A stretch of 64,000 bases of DNA from Methylobacterium cerastii (GTDB lineage: Bacteria; Pseudomonadota; Alphaproteobacteria; Rhizobiales; Beijerinckiaceae): NCBI RefSeq assembly GCF_022179125.1, contig NZ_BPQG01000051.1, positions 40,088 to 104,087 of the forward strand, read 5' to 3'. Below, in pieces: positions 17,072-28,339 of this stretch. How positions within the stretch are numbered: the stretch's first letter is position 1; every line of letters starts with the position of its first letter. The notes under the pieces were generated by a model that saw only the letters and a list, made by a program, of their open reading frames with translations, did not search any database and was not told the origin of the DNA. Position numbers and translations under genes: made by a program.

Positions 17072-18729
17072 GCGCCGACGCCGCCGCGGCGAACGGCGGT
17101 TCGCGCAAGGCGGGCGGTAAATCCGGTGGCGCCGCGAAGGCGAAGTCCGGCGGATTGCCGCGCACCGCGGGCGGCCACAGCCCCTGGTCGGTGGCGCTGG
17201 TCGTGGCGCTGGCCACCTTCATGGAGGTGCTCGACACCACCATCGCCAACGTCGCGCTCCGCTACATCTCCGGCGGCCTCGCGGTCGGGCCGGACGAGGC
17301 GGCGTGGGTGGTCACGAGCTACCTGGTCGCCAACGCGATCGCGCTCACCGCATCGAGCTTCCTGGCCAAGCGCTACGGCCGCAAGGCGTTCTTCATCGCC
17401 AGCGTCGCGCTGTTCACCGTCGCCTCCCTAGCCTGCGGCTTCGCCTGGGACCTGAACTCGCTCCTGCTCTTCCGCGTCATCCAGGGGCTCGGCGGCGGCG
17501 GGATGGCGCCGCTGGCGCAATCGATCCTGGCCGACTCGTTTCCCCCGGCGAAGCGCGGACAGGCGTTCGCGCTCTACGGGCTCGCCATCGTCGTCGCGCC
17601 GGTGGTGGGGCCGACGCTCGGCGGCTGGCTGTCCGACAACGTCTCCTGGCACTGGTGCTTCCTGATCAACGGACCCGTCGGCGTGATCGCGCTGGCGCTG
17701 ATGTGGTGGCTGCTGGAGGATTCCGAATCCGCGGTGAAGGAGCGCAAGGCCCTTCGCAAGAAGGGCGTGCGCTTCGATCTCGTCGGCTTCCTCCTGGTTG
17801 CGACCTTCCTCGGTTCGCTGGAGGTCTGCCTCGACGAGGGCCAGCGCAAGGATTGGTTCGGCTCGCCGCTGATCCAGGTCTTCGCCGTCCTCGCCGTGAT
17901 CTCGTTCGTCGCGATGATCCCGTGGCTCCTGACGGCGAAGAACCCGGCCGTGGACCTGCGGCTCTTGGGCAAGCGCCAGTTCGGCTCGTGCTTCCTCGTC
18001 ATGCTCGCCACCGGCGCGATCCTGATCGCGACGACGCAGTTCATCCCGCAGATCACGCAGGATTATTACGGCTACACCGCCACGATCTCGGGCCTCGTGC
18101 TGGCGCCCGGCGGCCTCGTCACCGTGGCGATGATGCTGGTGATCGGGCAGGTCTCCGGCTACTTCCAACCGAAATGGCTGATCGCCACCGGCGCGGCCAT
18201 CGTCGCGCTGGCGATGTACGACCTGACGCGGATCTACGGCGACTCGACGTTCTGGTTCTTCGCCTGGTCGCGGATCTACATCGGCATCGGCCTGCCGATG
18301 ATCTTCATCTCGATCACCGCGGCGTCCTACGAAGGCATCGACAAGTCGCAGACCGACCAGGCTTCGGCCTTGATCAACGTCGCCCGCAACGTCGGCGGGT
18401 CGATGGGCGTGTCGCTGGCGCAGAACATCCTCGCCTACCGCAGCCAGTTTCATCAGAGCCGGCTGTCGGAGAGCGTCACGACCACGAGCCCGGCCTACCA
18501 GGAGACCATGCGGCAGGTGACGCAGTACTTCACGGTCCACGGCACCCCCGGCGTCGACGCGCAGGGACAGGCCACCGCCTGGATCGGGCAGCAACTCGCG
18601 ACGCAGACCGCCTTCTTCGCCTACATCGACGTGTTCTGGGCGCTCTGCCTCGTCTCGGCCTCGGCCGTCCCGCTGGCGATGATCCTGAAGCGGGTCGAGC
18701 GCGGCGGCGAGGCGCCCGCCGGACACTGA
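17068..18729 (+). CDS. DHA2-family MFS multidrug transporter (EmrB-like)
   Basis: A 553-residue, 14-span drug:H+ antiporter. ATG 17068 overlaps the adaptor stop by four bases. Key motifs are LDTTIANVAL in TM1 (DHA2 motif D1), FLAKRYGRKAFFIAS (motif A), the GGGGMAPLAQSILAD turn and LYGLAIVVAPVVGPTLGGWL (motif C). A basic Gly/Lys-rich N-terminus of about 35 residues is extra. With the EmrA-like adaptor it would form an EmrAB-TolC-type pump; no outer-membrane partner or regulator gene is adjacent. Confidence 0.92.
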   Translation: MSADAAAANGGSRKAGGKSGGAAKAKSGGLPRTAGGHSPWSVALVVALATFMEVLDTTIANVALRYISGGLAVGPDEAAWVVTSYLVANAIALTASSFLAKRYGRKAFFIASVALFTVASLACGFAWDLNSLLLFRVIQGLGGGGMAPLAQSILADSFPPAKRGQAFALYGLAIVVAPVVGPTLGGWLSDNVSWHWCFLINGPVGVIALALMWWLLEDSESAVKERKALRKKGVRFDLVGFLLVATFLGSLEVCLDEGQRKDWFGSPLIQVFAVLAVISFVAMIPWLLTAKNPAVDLRLLGKRQFGSCFLVMLATGAILIATTQFIPQITQDYYGYTATISGLVLAPGGLVTVAMMLVIGQVSGYFQPKWLIATGAAIVALAMYDLTRIYGDSTFWFFAWSRIYIGIGLPMIFISITAASYEGIDKSQTDQASALINVARNVGGSMGVSLAQNILAYRSQFHQSRLSESVTTTSPAYQETMRQVTQYFTVHGTPGVDAQGQATAWIGQQLATQTAFFAYIDVFWALCLVSASAVPLAMILKRVERGGEAPAGH

Positions 18730-18838
18730 GCCGCGTCGGCCACGATCGCCCGGTTCGACACCCTCCGGGACATGCCCTACCGGTTGCACCAACGAGCAGA
18801 AGCCTCGACCGGAAGTGTCGAGCTGGAGGAGCCCGAGC

Positions 18839-20614
18839 GTGCCGCGTTCATCGAAACTGACGTCCGCAGCCCTGGCGCTCCTGGCGCTCGCCCTGCCTGC
18901 GCGGGCGGCCGAACCTTCGGGCGAGTGGCCGATGTTCGGGCACGATCACACCAACCGGAATTTCTCCGCGCTGTCATCGATCGACCGGTCGAACGTCGCA
19001 CGGCTCCGCCCGGCCTGGATGTTCCAGACCGGCATCACCGGCTACTTCCAGGCTCAGCCGGTGATGGTCGACGGCACGCTCTACCTCTCGACCACGCAGA
19101 ACAACGTCGCCGCGCTCGATGCCAAGTCCGGCCGGGTGCTGTGGACCTACACGCACAAGGCGCGCACCGAGAAGATCTTCGGGCCGCCCTCGAACCGCGG
19201 CGTCGCGGTTTCCGGTGGCCTCGTGTTCCAGGCGACGATGGACGGGCGGGTGATCGCGCTCGACGCCAAGACCGGCAAGGTCGTGTGGGACCACGAGGCG
19301 GTGCGGCCGGAGGAGGGCGAGTCCGAGACCGCCTCGGGCCTCGCGCAGCAGCTCGGCGGCAAGCCGGTGCAGGGTTCGAGCCGGCTCGGCTTCAAGATGC
19401 CGCCGCTGGTGGCCGACGGGCTCGTCATCGTCGGCGTCAGCGGCGCCGGCTACGGGCTCCACGTCGAGGACGAGAAGGGCGGCCTCGACGGCGGCTCCGT
19501 GGTGGGCATCGAGGGCGGCTACGGCCGCCGCGGGTGGCTCGCCGCCTACGATGCCAAGACCGGCGCGGAGCGCTGGCGCTGGTACGTCACCAAGGCCGAC
19601 GGCTGGGAGGGCGACTTCGTCGAGACCACCGCCGACGGCGTCCCGCTCCATCGCGACGTCGCCGCCGAGAAGGCCGCGGCGCCGGCCAACCGCGAGGCCT
19701 GGCGGGTCGGCGGCGGCTCGCTCTGGATGACCCCGGCCTTCGACCCGGAACTCGGCCTGATCTACCTCGGCACCGGCAACCCGGCGCCGCAGAACTTCGG
19801 CCTCTCGCGGCCGGGCGACAACCTCTACACGATGAGCCTCGTGGCGCTCGACGTGAAGACAGGAAGCCTGCGCTGGTACTACCAGCAGGTGCCGCACGAC
19901 GAGTGGGGCTACGACGTGGCGAGCCCGCCCTTCCTGCTCGACCTGCCGGGCAAGGACGGCGCCGTGAAGGCGGTCGCCTCCGCGAGCAAGACCGGCTGGA
20001 TCTACGTCCACGACCGCGCCACCGGCCGGCTGATCGAGCGCTCCGCGCCCCTCATCGCGCAGAAGAACCTGTTCGCGCCCCCGACCGCGGAGGGCACCGT
20101 CGTGGCGCCGGGGCCGCTCGGCGCCGTCTCATGGCCGCCCACCGCCTACGATGCGGGAAGCGGCCTCGCCTACGCCCAGGTCCGGCACGGGGCGACGACC
20201 TACACCGTCAAGACCGTGCCCGGCGGCCCCGGCCGGCCGGAGATCCGCTACACCGAGACCGGCGAGGCGAAGGGCGAACCGAGCTTCAGCACGCTCACGG
20301 CCGTCGACCTCGCCAAGGGCGGCGGCATCGCGTGGTCGGTGAAGTCTGCGAGCCGGCTCGCGGGCGGCACGCTGGCGACGGCCGGCGGGCTCGTCTTCTC
20401 CGGCGAGGAGGACGGGCATCTCGATGCGCACGATGTCGGTACCGGCGCGATCCTGTGGCGCTTCCAGTGCGGGGCCGGCATCAGCGGCCCGGCGATCACC
20501 TACAGCCTCGATGGGAAGCAGTACGTCGCCGTCGCCGCCGGCGGCTCGTCCTACACCAAGGCCTCCGGCTTCGGCACCGGCGATGCGCTGGTGGTGTTCG
20601 CGCTGCCCGATTAG
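18839..20614 (+). CDS. Periplasmic PQQ-dependent alcohol/aldose dehydrogenase (quinoprotein)
   Basis: A 591-residue beta-propeller enzyme. GTG 18839 follows GGAGGAG by seven bases and starts a signal peptide (SAALALLALALPARA). The N-terminus GEWPMFGHDHTNRNFSAL, the propeller tryptophan-docking motifs (ALDAKTGKVVW, YDAKTGAERWRW, ALDVKTGSLRWYYQ), the metal site region WMTPAFDPELGLIYLGTGN, and the catalytic aspartate in PHDEWGYD are all present. There is no Cys-Cys ring as in methanol dehydrogenase and no haem CXXCH, so electrons must leave through a separate carrier. The substrate is unknown; it is clearly not MxaF. Confidence 0.87.
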   Translation: MPRSSKLTSAALALLALALPARAAEPSGEWPMFGHDHTNRNFSALSSIDRSNVARLRPAWMFQTGITGYFQAQPVMVDGTLYLSTTQNNVAALDAKSGRVLWTYTHKARTEKIFGPPSNRGVAVSGGLVFQATMDGRVIALDAKTGKVVWDHEAVRPEEGESETASGLAQQLGGKPVQGSSRLGFKMPPLVADGLVIVGVSGAGYGLHVEDEKGGLDGGSVVGIEGGYGRRGWLAAYDAKTGAERWRWYVTKADGWEGDFVETTADGVPLHRDVAAEKAAAPANREAWRVGGGSLWMTPAFDPELGLIYLGTGNPAPQNFGLSRPGDNLYTMSLVALDVKTGSLRWYYQQVPHDEWGYDVASPPFLLDLPGKDGAVKAVASASKTGWIYVHDRATGRLIERSAPLIAQKNLFAPPTAEGTVVAPGPLGAVSWPPTAYDAGSGLAYAQVRHGATTYTVKTVPGGPGRPEIRYTETGEAKGEPSFSTLTAVDLAKGGGIAWSVKSASRLAGGTLATAGGLVFSGEEDGHLDAHDVGTGAILWRFQCGAGISGPAITYSLDGKQYVAVAAGGSSYTKASGFGTGDALVVFALPD

Positions 20615-20618
20615 GAGC

Positions 20619-20879
20619 TCAGCCCTTCGGCCGCGCCTGCAGGATCGCCGCGCGGACGAACGGACGCTTGAGCGCGATGCCGACGTCCTCGCGCTCCATG
20701 AAGACCCGCGCGCCCTGGTGGTTGCGCACCGCCTTCATCAGGTTCAGCCGGTAGCCCTGCCGGAACACGAAGATCGGCGGCAGCGGGTCGGCGAGGTAGG
20801 CGGCGACGGCTGCGTCGACCTCGTCCTCGGCGATGTGACGTGAGCTGCAGAGGTCGCCGACGGTCTGGAAATCGATCAT
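20619..20879 (-). CDS. Hypothetical protein, 86 residues
   Basis: A short gene from ATG 20879, ending four bases from the convergent PQQ dehydrogenase gene. The sequence (MIDFQTVGDLCSSRHIAEDE ... LPPIFVFRQGYRLNLMKAVR ... VFMEREDVGIALKRPFVRAA) has no membrane span and no motif I recognise. Codon use and amphipathic composition look coding. The divergent neighbour is an acyl-CoA thioesterase. No function is proposed. Confidence 0.6.
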   Translation of the reverse strand: MIDFQTVGDLCSSRHIAEDEVDAAVAAYLADPLPPIFVFRQGYRLNLMKAVRNHQGARVFMEREDVGIALKRPFVRAAILQARPKG

Positions 20880-21006
20880 GCCCGCAACATAGGACGTCGG
20901 GCGCCCCCTGTCGCCGCCTGCATCGCGCGAGCGTTTTGTCCCGATCGGGCCTGTGTCAGGCTCAAGCGACGCCGCGGCTTCCGATTCGCAGCGGGAGCTC
21001 GACCCG

Positions 21007-21447
21007 ATGCCGGCCCACGACACCGCGAACGGCGCGCCGGCCCCATCGCCGACGCAGCAGCCCTCCGACCGCGGACCGCCGGTGATCCGCACGATCGCGA
21101 TGCCGTCGGATACGAACCCGGCCGGGGACATCTTCGGCGGCTGGCTGATGGCGCAGATGGACCTCGCCGCCGGCAACGTCGCCGCCCGCCGGTCGCGCGG
21201 GCGCTGCGCCACGATCTCGGTCGAGGCGATGACCTTCCACCATCCGGTCTTCGTCGGCGACGAGGTCAGCCTCTACGCCTGGATCCTCGGGGTCGGCCGC
21301 ACGTCGATCCGCATCCAGGTCGAGGTCTGGCGCCGCGAGCGCGAGAGCGAGGCAACGATGCGGGTGACGCAGGCGCTGTTCACCTTCGTCGCGATCGATT
21401 CCGAGCGGAAGCCGAGGCCGGTGCCGCCGGAGCCGGGCGTGGCCTGA
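21007..21447 (+). CDS. Acyl-CoA thioesterase, hotdog fold (YciA/BACH-like)
   Basis: A 146-residue protein from ATG 21007, ten bases after GGGAG. The hotdog motif AMPSDTNPAGDIFGGWLMAQMD carries the catalytic aspartate of the NxxGxxFGG/D class, followed by EAMTFHHPVFVGDEVSLYAW and RTSIRIQVEVWRR. It hydrolyses acyl-CoA to free acid and CoA. A GTG at 20953 would add 18 residues without a clear ribosome site. The first ~25 residues are Pro/Ala-rich and probably disordered. Confidence 0.85.
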   Translation: MPAHDTANGAPAPSPTQQPSDRGPPVIRTIAMPSDTNPAGDIFGGWLMAQMDLAAGNVAARRSRGRCATISVEAMTFHHPVFVGDEVSLYAWILGVGRTSIRIQVEVWRRERESEATMRVTQALFTFVAIDSERKPRPVPPEPGVA

Positions 21448-21454
21448 GGCCCGG

Positions 21455-22780
21455 TCAGGCGGCCGGGCGGTAGGCGGTGCGCAGGCGCAGGCCGAACACC
21501 GCCATCATGAACATGCAGCAGGTGGCGTTGTTGCCGTTGTACAGCACGGTCTCGAAGGACGCCGAGACGAGGCCGAGGAACCACAGGCGGACGAACAGCA
21601 GCGTCGTCGGGTCGAGGTCGCGCCCGCCCGCCGTCGCCTGCAGGTCGCGCAGCGGCATCAGCATGAAGGCGACGAGCGTGAAGGCGAGGCCGGGGAACCC
21701 CATCGTCAGCGCGGTGTCGAGGTAGGCGTTGTGCGCGTGGTTGGCGGTGTTGACCCAGGTCAGCTGCTCCGACCCGGCGTACATCGTCCGCTCCGTCATC
21801 CAGAACGCGCCGTAGCCCCAGCCTCGGAACGGCCGGATGAAGATGTTGTCGATCGCGAATTCCCAGATCTCGTTGCGCCCGGTGAAGGTCGCGTCGGTCA
21901 TCAACGCACCGAGCTTCTCCTGGATCGCCGGCACCACGACGGAGCCGATCGACACGACGGAGAAGGCGACGACGGGGCCGAGCAGCAGCGACGTCCGGGC
22001 GAGGTTTCCGCGAAACACCCGGCATAGGGCGGTGACGGCGAGGATCACCGGCGTCACCAGCAGGGCGGTCTTCGAGCCGGACGCCACCAGGAACCCGACC
22101 GCGAGCAGGACGATGGCCCAGCCGAGGAACCGGCTCGCGGTCGCCCGCACGTAGAGGCCGCAGATGATCAGGATCACCATCGCCGCCCCCGCCTCGTTCT
22201 TGTGCGGGAAGATGCCCCGCCACAGCCCGGGATGGCTCGGATCGGAGTTCAGGTCGAAGGACGAGTGAATCGCGAGGTCGGGCACGAGCGCCACGGCGAG
22301 GTATGACGCGACGAGGATGACGAGGGCGCTGCCGGCGAGCGTCATCGCGAATTGGCGCGGGGAGCGCGCGACGATCAGCACGCCGGCCGACAGCATCAGG
22401 GCGATCGCCATGAGCACGGCGCGTCGGATCGACAGCGACGGCTCGATCGACAGCAGCACGGTGGTCCCGAGCCAGCCTGCGCAGAGCAGCAGCGGCCAGG
22501 TCGCCAGCGGTCGCAGCCGCGCCGGCCCGAGCCGCCAGAGGGCCGCCGCCATCGCCGCCCCCAGGCCGAGGAAGATCACCTGCGTGAGCCCGCTGCCGTC
22601 CTCGGAGGCCGCGAGCGTCGAGCGGTTGGCGAGATCGTGGAACCAGAGGTGGTTCCACAGCACGACCAGCACCGTCCCATTCAGGAGCACGCGCATCCAG
22701 TCCGGAAGGTCGCCCGCGGCTGGAACCGCGGAAGACTCGACCCGTCCGATCCGCGTTGCGATCCCTGGAGCAGAAGACAA
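21455..22780 (-). CDS. O-antigen ligase (Wzy_C-like) family membrane protein
   Basis: About 441 residues with roughly 10-12 membrane spans. The large periplasmic loop contains HKNEAGAAMVILIICG, SGSKTALLV, FTGRNEIWEFAI, and NHAHNAYLDTALTMGFPG, the last being the H-x3-Y/L-x-G-hydrophobic pattern of Wzy_C ligases and polymerases. The start is uncertain: TTG 22780 gives the full length, while ATG 22696 would remove 28 hydrophilic residues; neither has a good ribosome site. It probably acts in polysaccharide ligation or polymerisation, but no polysaccharide genes surround it. Confidence 0.82.
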   Translation of the reverse strand: MSSAPGIATRIGRVESSAVPAAGDLPDWMRVLLNGTVLVVLWNHLWFHDLANRSTLAASEDGSGLTQVIFLGLGAAMAAALWRLGPARLRPLATWPLLLCAGWLGTTVLLSIEPSLSIRRAVLMAIALMLSAGVLIVARSPRQFAMTLAGSALVILVASYLAVALVPDLAIHSSFDLNSDPSHPGLWRGIFPHKNEAGAAMVILIICGLYVRATASRFLGWAIVLLAVGFLVASGSKTALLVTPVILAVTALCRVFRGNLARTSLLLGPVVAFSVVSIGSVVVPAIQEKLGALMTDATFTGRNEIWEFAIDNIFIRPFRGWGYGAFWMTERTMYAGSEQLTWVNTANHAHNAYLDTALTMGFPGLAFTLVAFMLMPLRDLQATAGGRDLDPTTLLFVRLWFLGLVSASFETVLYNGNNATCCMFMMAVFGLRLRTAYRPAA

Positions 22781-22908
22781 GCGAGCATTCCGTCCGAGCG
22801 TTTCGTCGGTTGACCAAGCCAGCGTAGCCCGGAACCGGCCCGGCGGTCACCGAGAACCAGCCCGAACCACCGCGCGACTTCGCGATAACCTTGACGCGCG
22901 GTCGCCGC

Positions 22909-23814
22909 TCAGCGCCGCCCGATCGTCATGGACTGCCGGCTCGCCGCCTGGGTCTTGAGGAAGGCGGCCATCTCCGCGAGCTCCGGGGCCTTCGAGCGGA
23001 AGGTCACCGAGAGCGCGAGCAGCGTGTCGGCGTGGTCGAGGCCCGGATAGACGCGCTCCTGCACCGGCACGCGGGCGTCGCGCAGCTTCGCGGCGAGGCT
23101 CTGCGTGTTGCGTGGGCGCACGAGGGTGTCGTCGGCGCCGGTGGCGAGGAAGGCCGGCGGCGCGCTCGGCCCGACGAAGGCCACCGGCTGGGTCGCGCGC
23201 GGATCGGGCGCCTGGCCGAACACCTTGCGGGTGGTGTCCTGGTCGAAGGGCAGGAAATCGTAGGGGCCGGACAGGCCCGCGACCGCGCGGATCACCTTCG
23301 GGTCGACGCCGGCCGCCTTGAGGTAGCGCGTGTCGAGGCCGAGCATCAGGGCGTTGTAGGCGCCGGCCGAATGCCCGGCCAGCACGATCCGGCGCGGGTC
23401 GCCGCCATAGGCCGCGATGTTGTCGCGCACCCAGGCGATGGCCGCGGCGCCGTCCTCGAGGAAGCCGGGGAAGGGCGCCTCCGGGTAGAGCCGGTAGTCC
23501 GGCAGCACGGTGACGAAGCCCTGGGCGGCCAGCGCTTGGCCTACGAAGGCGTAATCCGCCTTCGAGCCGCTCTGCCAGGATCCGCCGTAGAAGAACACCA
23601 GCACCGGCGCGTTCTCGGGGGCGTTGACCGGGACGTAGACGTCGAGCCTCCGGCGCGGGCCCTCGCCGAAGGGCTCGTCGCGCAGCACCTGCCGTCCGCC
23701 GGCATCGCGCGGGCCGATCGCGTCGAACAGGGCGAGGGGGGAGCAGGCGGCGATGCCGATCGCCGCGAGCGCGAGGCATGCCAGGCTGGCGAGAGCCGTG
23801 AAGATTCGTGTCAT
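22909..23814 (-). CDS. Lipoprotein alpha/beta hydrolase (carboxylesterase-like)
   Basis: A 301-residue protein from ATG 23814. A lipoprotein signal ends in IAAC at about residue 24. The oxyanion motif VLVFFYGGSWQSGS replaces HGGG, the nucleophile elbow is GHSAGAYN, and the acid/His are in ATGADDTLV and YPGLDHADTLLAL. This is the carboxylesterase/BD-FAE type fold (DYRLYPEAPFP). The substrate is unknown. The lytic transglycosylase gene lies 86 bases upstream in the same direction, so an envelope role is possible. Confidence 0.85.
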   Translation of the reverse strand: MTRIFTALASLACLALAAIGIAACSPLALFDAIGPRDAGGRQVLRDEPFGEGPRRRLDVYVPVNAPENAPVLVFFYGGSWQSGSKADYAFVGQALAAQGFVTVLPDYRLYPEAPFPGFLEDGAAAIAWVRDNIAAYGGDPRRIVLAGHSAGAYNALMLGLDTRYLKAAGVDPKVIRAVAGLSGPYDFLPFDQDTTRKVFGQAPDPRATQPVAFVGPSAPPAFLATGADDTLVRPRNTQSLAAKLRDARVPVQERVYPGLDHADTLLALSVTFRSKAPELAEMAAFLKTQAASRQSMTIGRR

Positions 23815-23900
23815 TCGATGTCCGATTGGGCCGCGAACGCCAGATGGCGCGCGGCTCGGGGCGGATTCATGACCGGATCGCGCCGAACTTCGTTCGTGCG

Positions 23901-24881
23901 TCAGGTGCGCAGCACGATGCAGGCGCCGCCGACGCTGCGGATGCGGCCGCACAGGCCGTCGGCCGCCTGCCGGCTCTCGGCCGGGATGCGGATGCGGTAG
24001 AACGCGCGGGTGCCGCGGTTGCGCAGGCGCGTACCGATGATCATCGGGCGGACCTCGCCGATCACCTTGGCGTAGGTGGCGCGCGCGCGGGAGAAGGTCG
24101 CCAGCGCCAGGGACTTCGAGAAGTTGCCGGCGAGCTGGATGCCCCACGGGGCGGCCGGCCCCTCGTTGGCACCGATGGCGAAGCGATCGCCGCGCGACGG
24201 GATGCGCAGGCTCGCCGTGACCTGGAGGCAGGTCTGCGGCTCGGGCGCAGGATCGGCCTTCGCGGCCTCCCGCGCCTTGGTCTCCGCGGGCTTGGTTTCC
24301 GCAAGTTTGGCCGCGCCGCCCGTGGTCTCGCCGCCTTCCGGCGGCCCCATCTCGATCCGCGCGGCGCCCCCGCGCCAATCCTCGGGGGGAGCGCCGGTGA
24401 TCGCGAGCACGTAGGCGCGGGTCTCGGTGGGCAGGCCGCCGCTGCCGGCGAGCCAGTTCGTCACCCGCCCCGGGCCGCCGTTGTAGGCGGCCGCCGCCAG
24501 GCCGAGGTTGCCGAATTGCCGCTTCAGGTCGGCGAGCAGGTGGGCGGCGTGCGGGATCGCCTGCTCGGGGTCGAACGGGTCGACGAGCCCGCGCTCGCGG
24601 GCCGTGCCGGGCATGAACTGGGCGACGCCTTGCGCGCCGACCGGGCTGACCACGCCGACGCGGAACGCGCTCTCGCGCCAGATCAGCCGCGTCAGGAACG
24701 GCACCGGCAGGTCTCGCGCCCGCGCCGCCCCCTCGATCAGCCGGCACAACGCCTGCTCGACGGTCTCGGTCGCCCCGTCGGAGGGGAGGGCGTGCGCGGG
24801 CGTGGCCAGGAGGAGGACGGCGAGTGCGGAAAGCGCCAGCGCCTTCCTTGTCCCATCTGTAGGTGAGGCGAGCGGGCTCAC
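23901..24881 (-). CDS. Lytic transglycosylase, SLT domain
   Basis: A 326-residue exported muramidase-like enzyme. GTG 24881 follows GAGG and gives a signal peptide (ALALSALAVLLLATPAHA). The SLT core runs about residues 45-165: LIWRESAFRVGVVSPVGAQG with the catalytic Glu and the GAQG motif, QFMPGTARERGL, and AAYNGGPGRV. A Lys/Ala/Glu-rich linker leads to a ~100-residue C-terminal domain containing two cysteines, which resembles SPOR-like peptidoglycan-binding ends. An in-frame extension upstream runs through an intergenic repeat and is unlikely to be coding. Confidence 0.87.
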   Translation of the reverse strand: MSPLASPTDGTRKALALSALAVLLLATPAHALPSDGATETVEQALCRLIEGAARARDLPVPFLTRLIWRESAFRVGVVSPVGAQGVAQFMPGTARERGLVDPFDPEQAIPHAAHLLADLKRQFGNLGLAAAAYNGGPGRVTNWLAGSGGLPTETRAYVLAITGAPPEDWRGGAARIEMGPPEGGETTGGAAKLAETKPAETKAREAAKADPAPEPQTCLQVTASLRIPSRGDRFAIGANEGPAAPWGIQLAGNFSKSLALATFSRARATYAKVIGEVRPMIIGTRLRNRGTRAFYRIRIPAESRQAADGLCGRIRSVGGACIVLRT

Positions 24882-24912
24882 AAGCCTCGCACACCCAGTC
24901 GTCACACCCTCT

Positions 24913-25029
24913 CCGTCATCCCGTGTCTGCGCAGCAGAGCCCGGGATCCAGAGCCGCCGACAGCGCAGAACCGAGCACGACCTGCGGTTCTGGATCCTGG
25001 GCTCGCCTTCGGCGCCCCGGGATGACGGG
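24913..25029. repeat. Palindromic CCGTCATCCCG...CGGGATGACGG intergenic element
   Basis: The ends CCGTCATCCCG and CGGGATGACGG are inverted, and the interior has GGTTCTGGATCCTGGGCTCG facing CCCGGGATCCAGAGC, so the whole can fold into a long stem. A shorter relative is at 40771-40810. The remainder of the 379-base gap (24882-25260) shows no gene and no clear promoter. Confidence 0.7.
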
Positions 25030-25260
25030 GAGGGGACGATCGGGGACGATCGCACTCGGCTCCGATGAGACGGGGGAATGCGCGATTCTGCAGAGGGAGG
25101 CGGGACGGGGCGCGAACGCGTATCTTTCGGTGACGACGTGGACGCTCGAGCGGAAACCGTCATGCCTCGCGATCGAGCCCTTTGGCGGCGGTCGGCGTGC
25201 GACCGCCCCGTGTCACCCGCTCCGATCTAGCATCCCGCGACCGGCGATCAATCCACGCGG

Positions 25261-26610
25261 TCACACCCAGGCGGGGCGATCCGTGCCGAGGCGCCGCGCC
25301 GGGAGCGGCCAGGCCATCGGCGCGCCGTCGATCGCCAGGGGCGGCCGCAAGCGATGCGCCGGCCCCCACGCCGTCGCCTCGACGGCGGCGGAGAAATCGC
25401 CGTCGGATTCCGGTGCGAGTTCCCCTGCCGACGCCGTCGGCTCGGTGTCGAGGAGCAGCTGCGCCGTGCGGGCCAGGGACAACCGCGCGCCGCCCGCGAC
25501 CCCGTCCTGCAGGCGCCGCGCGACGAGGCGGATCGCGGCCGCCGCGAGGAGGTAGCCGGTGGCGTGGTCGAGGGCCTGGACCGGGAGCGGCACCGGCCGG
25601 TCGGCCCCGCGCCAGGCCTGGCCGGCCTCGGCGATGCCGCAGCTCATCTGCACGAGGCTGTCGAAGCCGCGTCGGCCGGCCCAGGGGCCGGTCCAGCCGT
25701 AGGCGTCGAGGCGCACGTCGATCAGGCCGGGCGCCAGGGCGCGGCGCGCGACCGCGCCGTAGCCGAGGCGGTCGAGGGCTTCGGGCCGGTAGCCGTGCAG
25801 GAGGAGGTCGGCGCCGGCGAGCATCGCCTCGAACACCGCGCGGTCGGCGCCCCGGCGCAGGTCGAGCCGGGCGCATCGCTTGCCGAGCGTCACGTCCGGC
25901 TCGATGGCCGGCTCGTTCCAGTCCGGCGGGTCGACGCGCAGCACCTCGGCGCCGTAGCCGGCGAGGAATCGCGTGGCGACGGGGCCGGCGAGCACCCGCG
26001 TCAGGTCGAGCACCCGCAGGCCGGCGAGCGGCCGATCGGGCCTCGGCCTCCAGGCGGTGGAGGCGGGCGCCGCGGGATCGAAGCCGACGAGGGGTTCTTC
26101 GGCCACCGCCGCCCCCTGCGGATGCGCCGCCCAGGCTGCGATCGAGCGCATCTCCGCCGCGCAGCCGCCCTCCGCGACGATCGCCGCCTCCAGCGCCGCC
26201 TTGTCCCAGCCGGCGACGGCGAGCGCCATGCCGTCGCGGTCGGATTGCGCGCCGAGCACGCGCTCGGCCGCCGCGCGGTGGTGCGGAGCGTTGGTGTGGA
26301 GCCGGATCCAGCCATCGCGGGTGCGATAGTCGCCCGCCACCGGGTCCCACGGGGCCGGCAGCGCCCACCCGATCGGGCGGAGCGAGGTGCGGAACCACAG
26401 GGAGGCGAGGCGCCGATCGACGGTGACGCCGGGCGCGGTGCCGACGAGGTCGGCGATGGCCAGCCCCGCCGCGGCGATGGAGCCGGCCGCCAGATCGGTC
26501 ACCGGAAAGGCCGAGGGCAGGGCGCCGGTCCCCGCGAAGGCGAGGGCCACCCGGTCCGAGGGGCCGCCCAACGCATCCTGGATCGTCGCCGCGAAACGCT
26601 CCGCCGACAT
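25261..26610 (-). CDS. CoA-transferase family III (CaiB/BaiF) protein
   Basis: A 449-residue protein from ATG 26610. The family signature is [35 protein letters not shown], here starting near residue 190 after a long N-terminal region that resembles a degenerate half-domain ([20 protein letters not shown]). [18 protein letters not shown] contains the position of the catalytic aspartate (FDSLVQ). It would move CoA between acyl-CoA and a free acid. The partner acids are unknown. It is divergent from the double ABC ATPase. Confidence 0.82.
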   Translation of the reverse strand: MSAERFAATIQDALGGPSDRVALAFAGTGALPSAFPVTDLAAGSIAAAGLAIADLVGTAPGVTVDRRLASLWFRTSLRPIGWALPAPWDPVAGDYRTRDGWIRLHTNAPHHRAAAERVLGAQSDRDGMALAVAGWDKAALEAAIVAEGGCAAEMRSIAAWAAHPQGAAVAEEPLVGFDPAAPASTAWRPRPDRPLAGLRVLDLTRVLAGPVATRFLAGYGAEVLRVDPPDWNEPAIEPDVTLGKRCARLDLRRGADRAVFEAMLAGADLLLHGYRPEALDRLGYGAVARRALAPGLIDVRLDAYGWTGPWAGRRGFDSLVQMSCGIAEAGQAWRGADRPVPLPVQALDHATGYLLAAAAIRLVARRLQDGVAGGARLSLARTAQLLLDTEPTASAGELAPESDGDFSAAVEATAWGPAHRLRPPLAIDGAPMAWPLPARRLGTDRPAWV

Positions 26611-26712
26611 GCCGCCCCCTCGTTCAACCCGAGTTCGGTTCGCACGCGTGGTTCGCCGTCGGGCCGCCGCCGCGCTATACAGACGGGACATGTCCCGGAA
26701 CGAACGCGATTG

Positions 26713-28335
<1,623 letters not shown>

Positions 28336-28339
28336 GGCG

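Noticed and set aside
24882-25163. N-terminal extension of the lytic transglycosylase through the gap
   Set aside because: The extra codons come from a palindromic repeat, and the signal peptide begins at the GTG at 24881.
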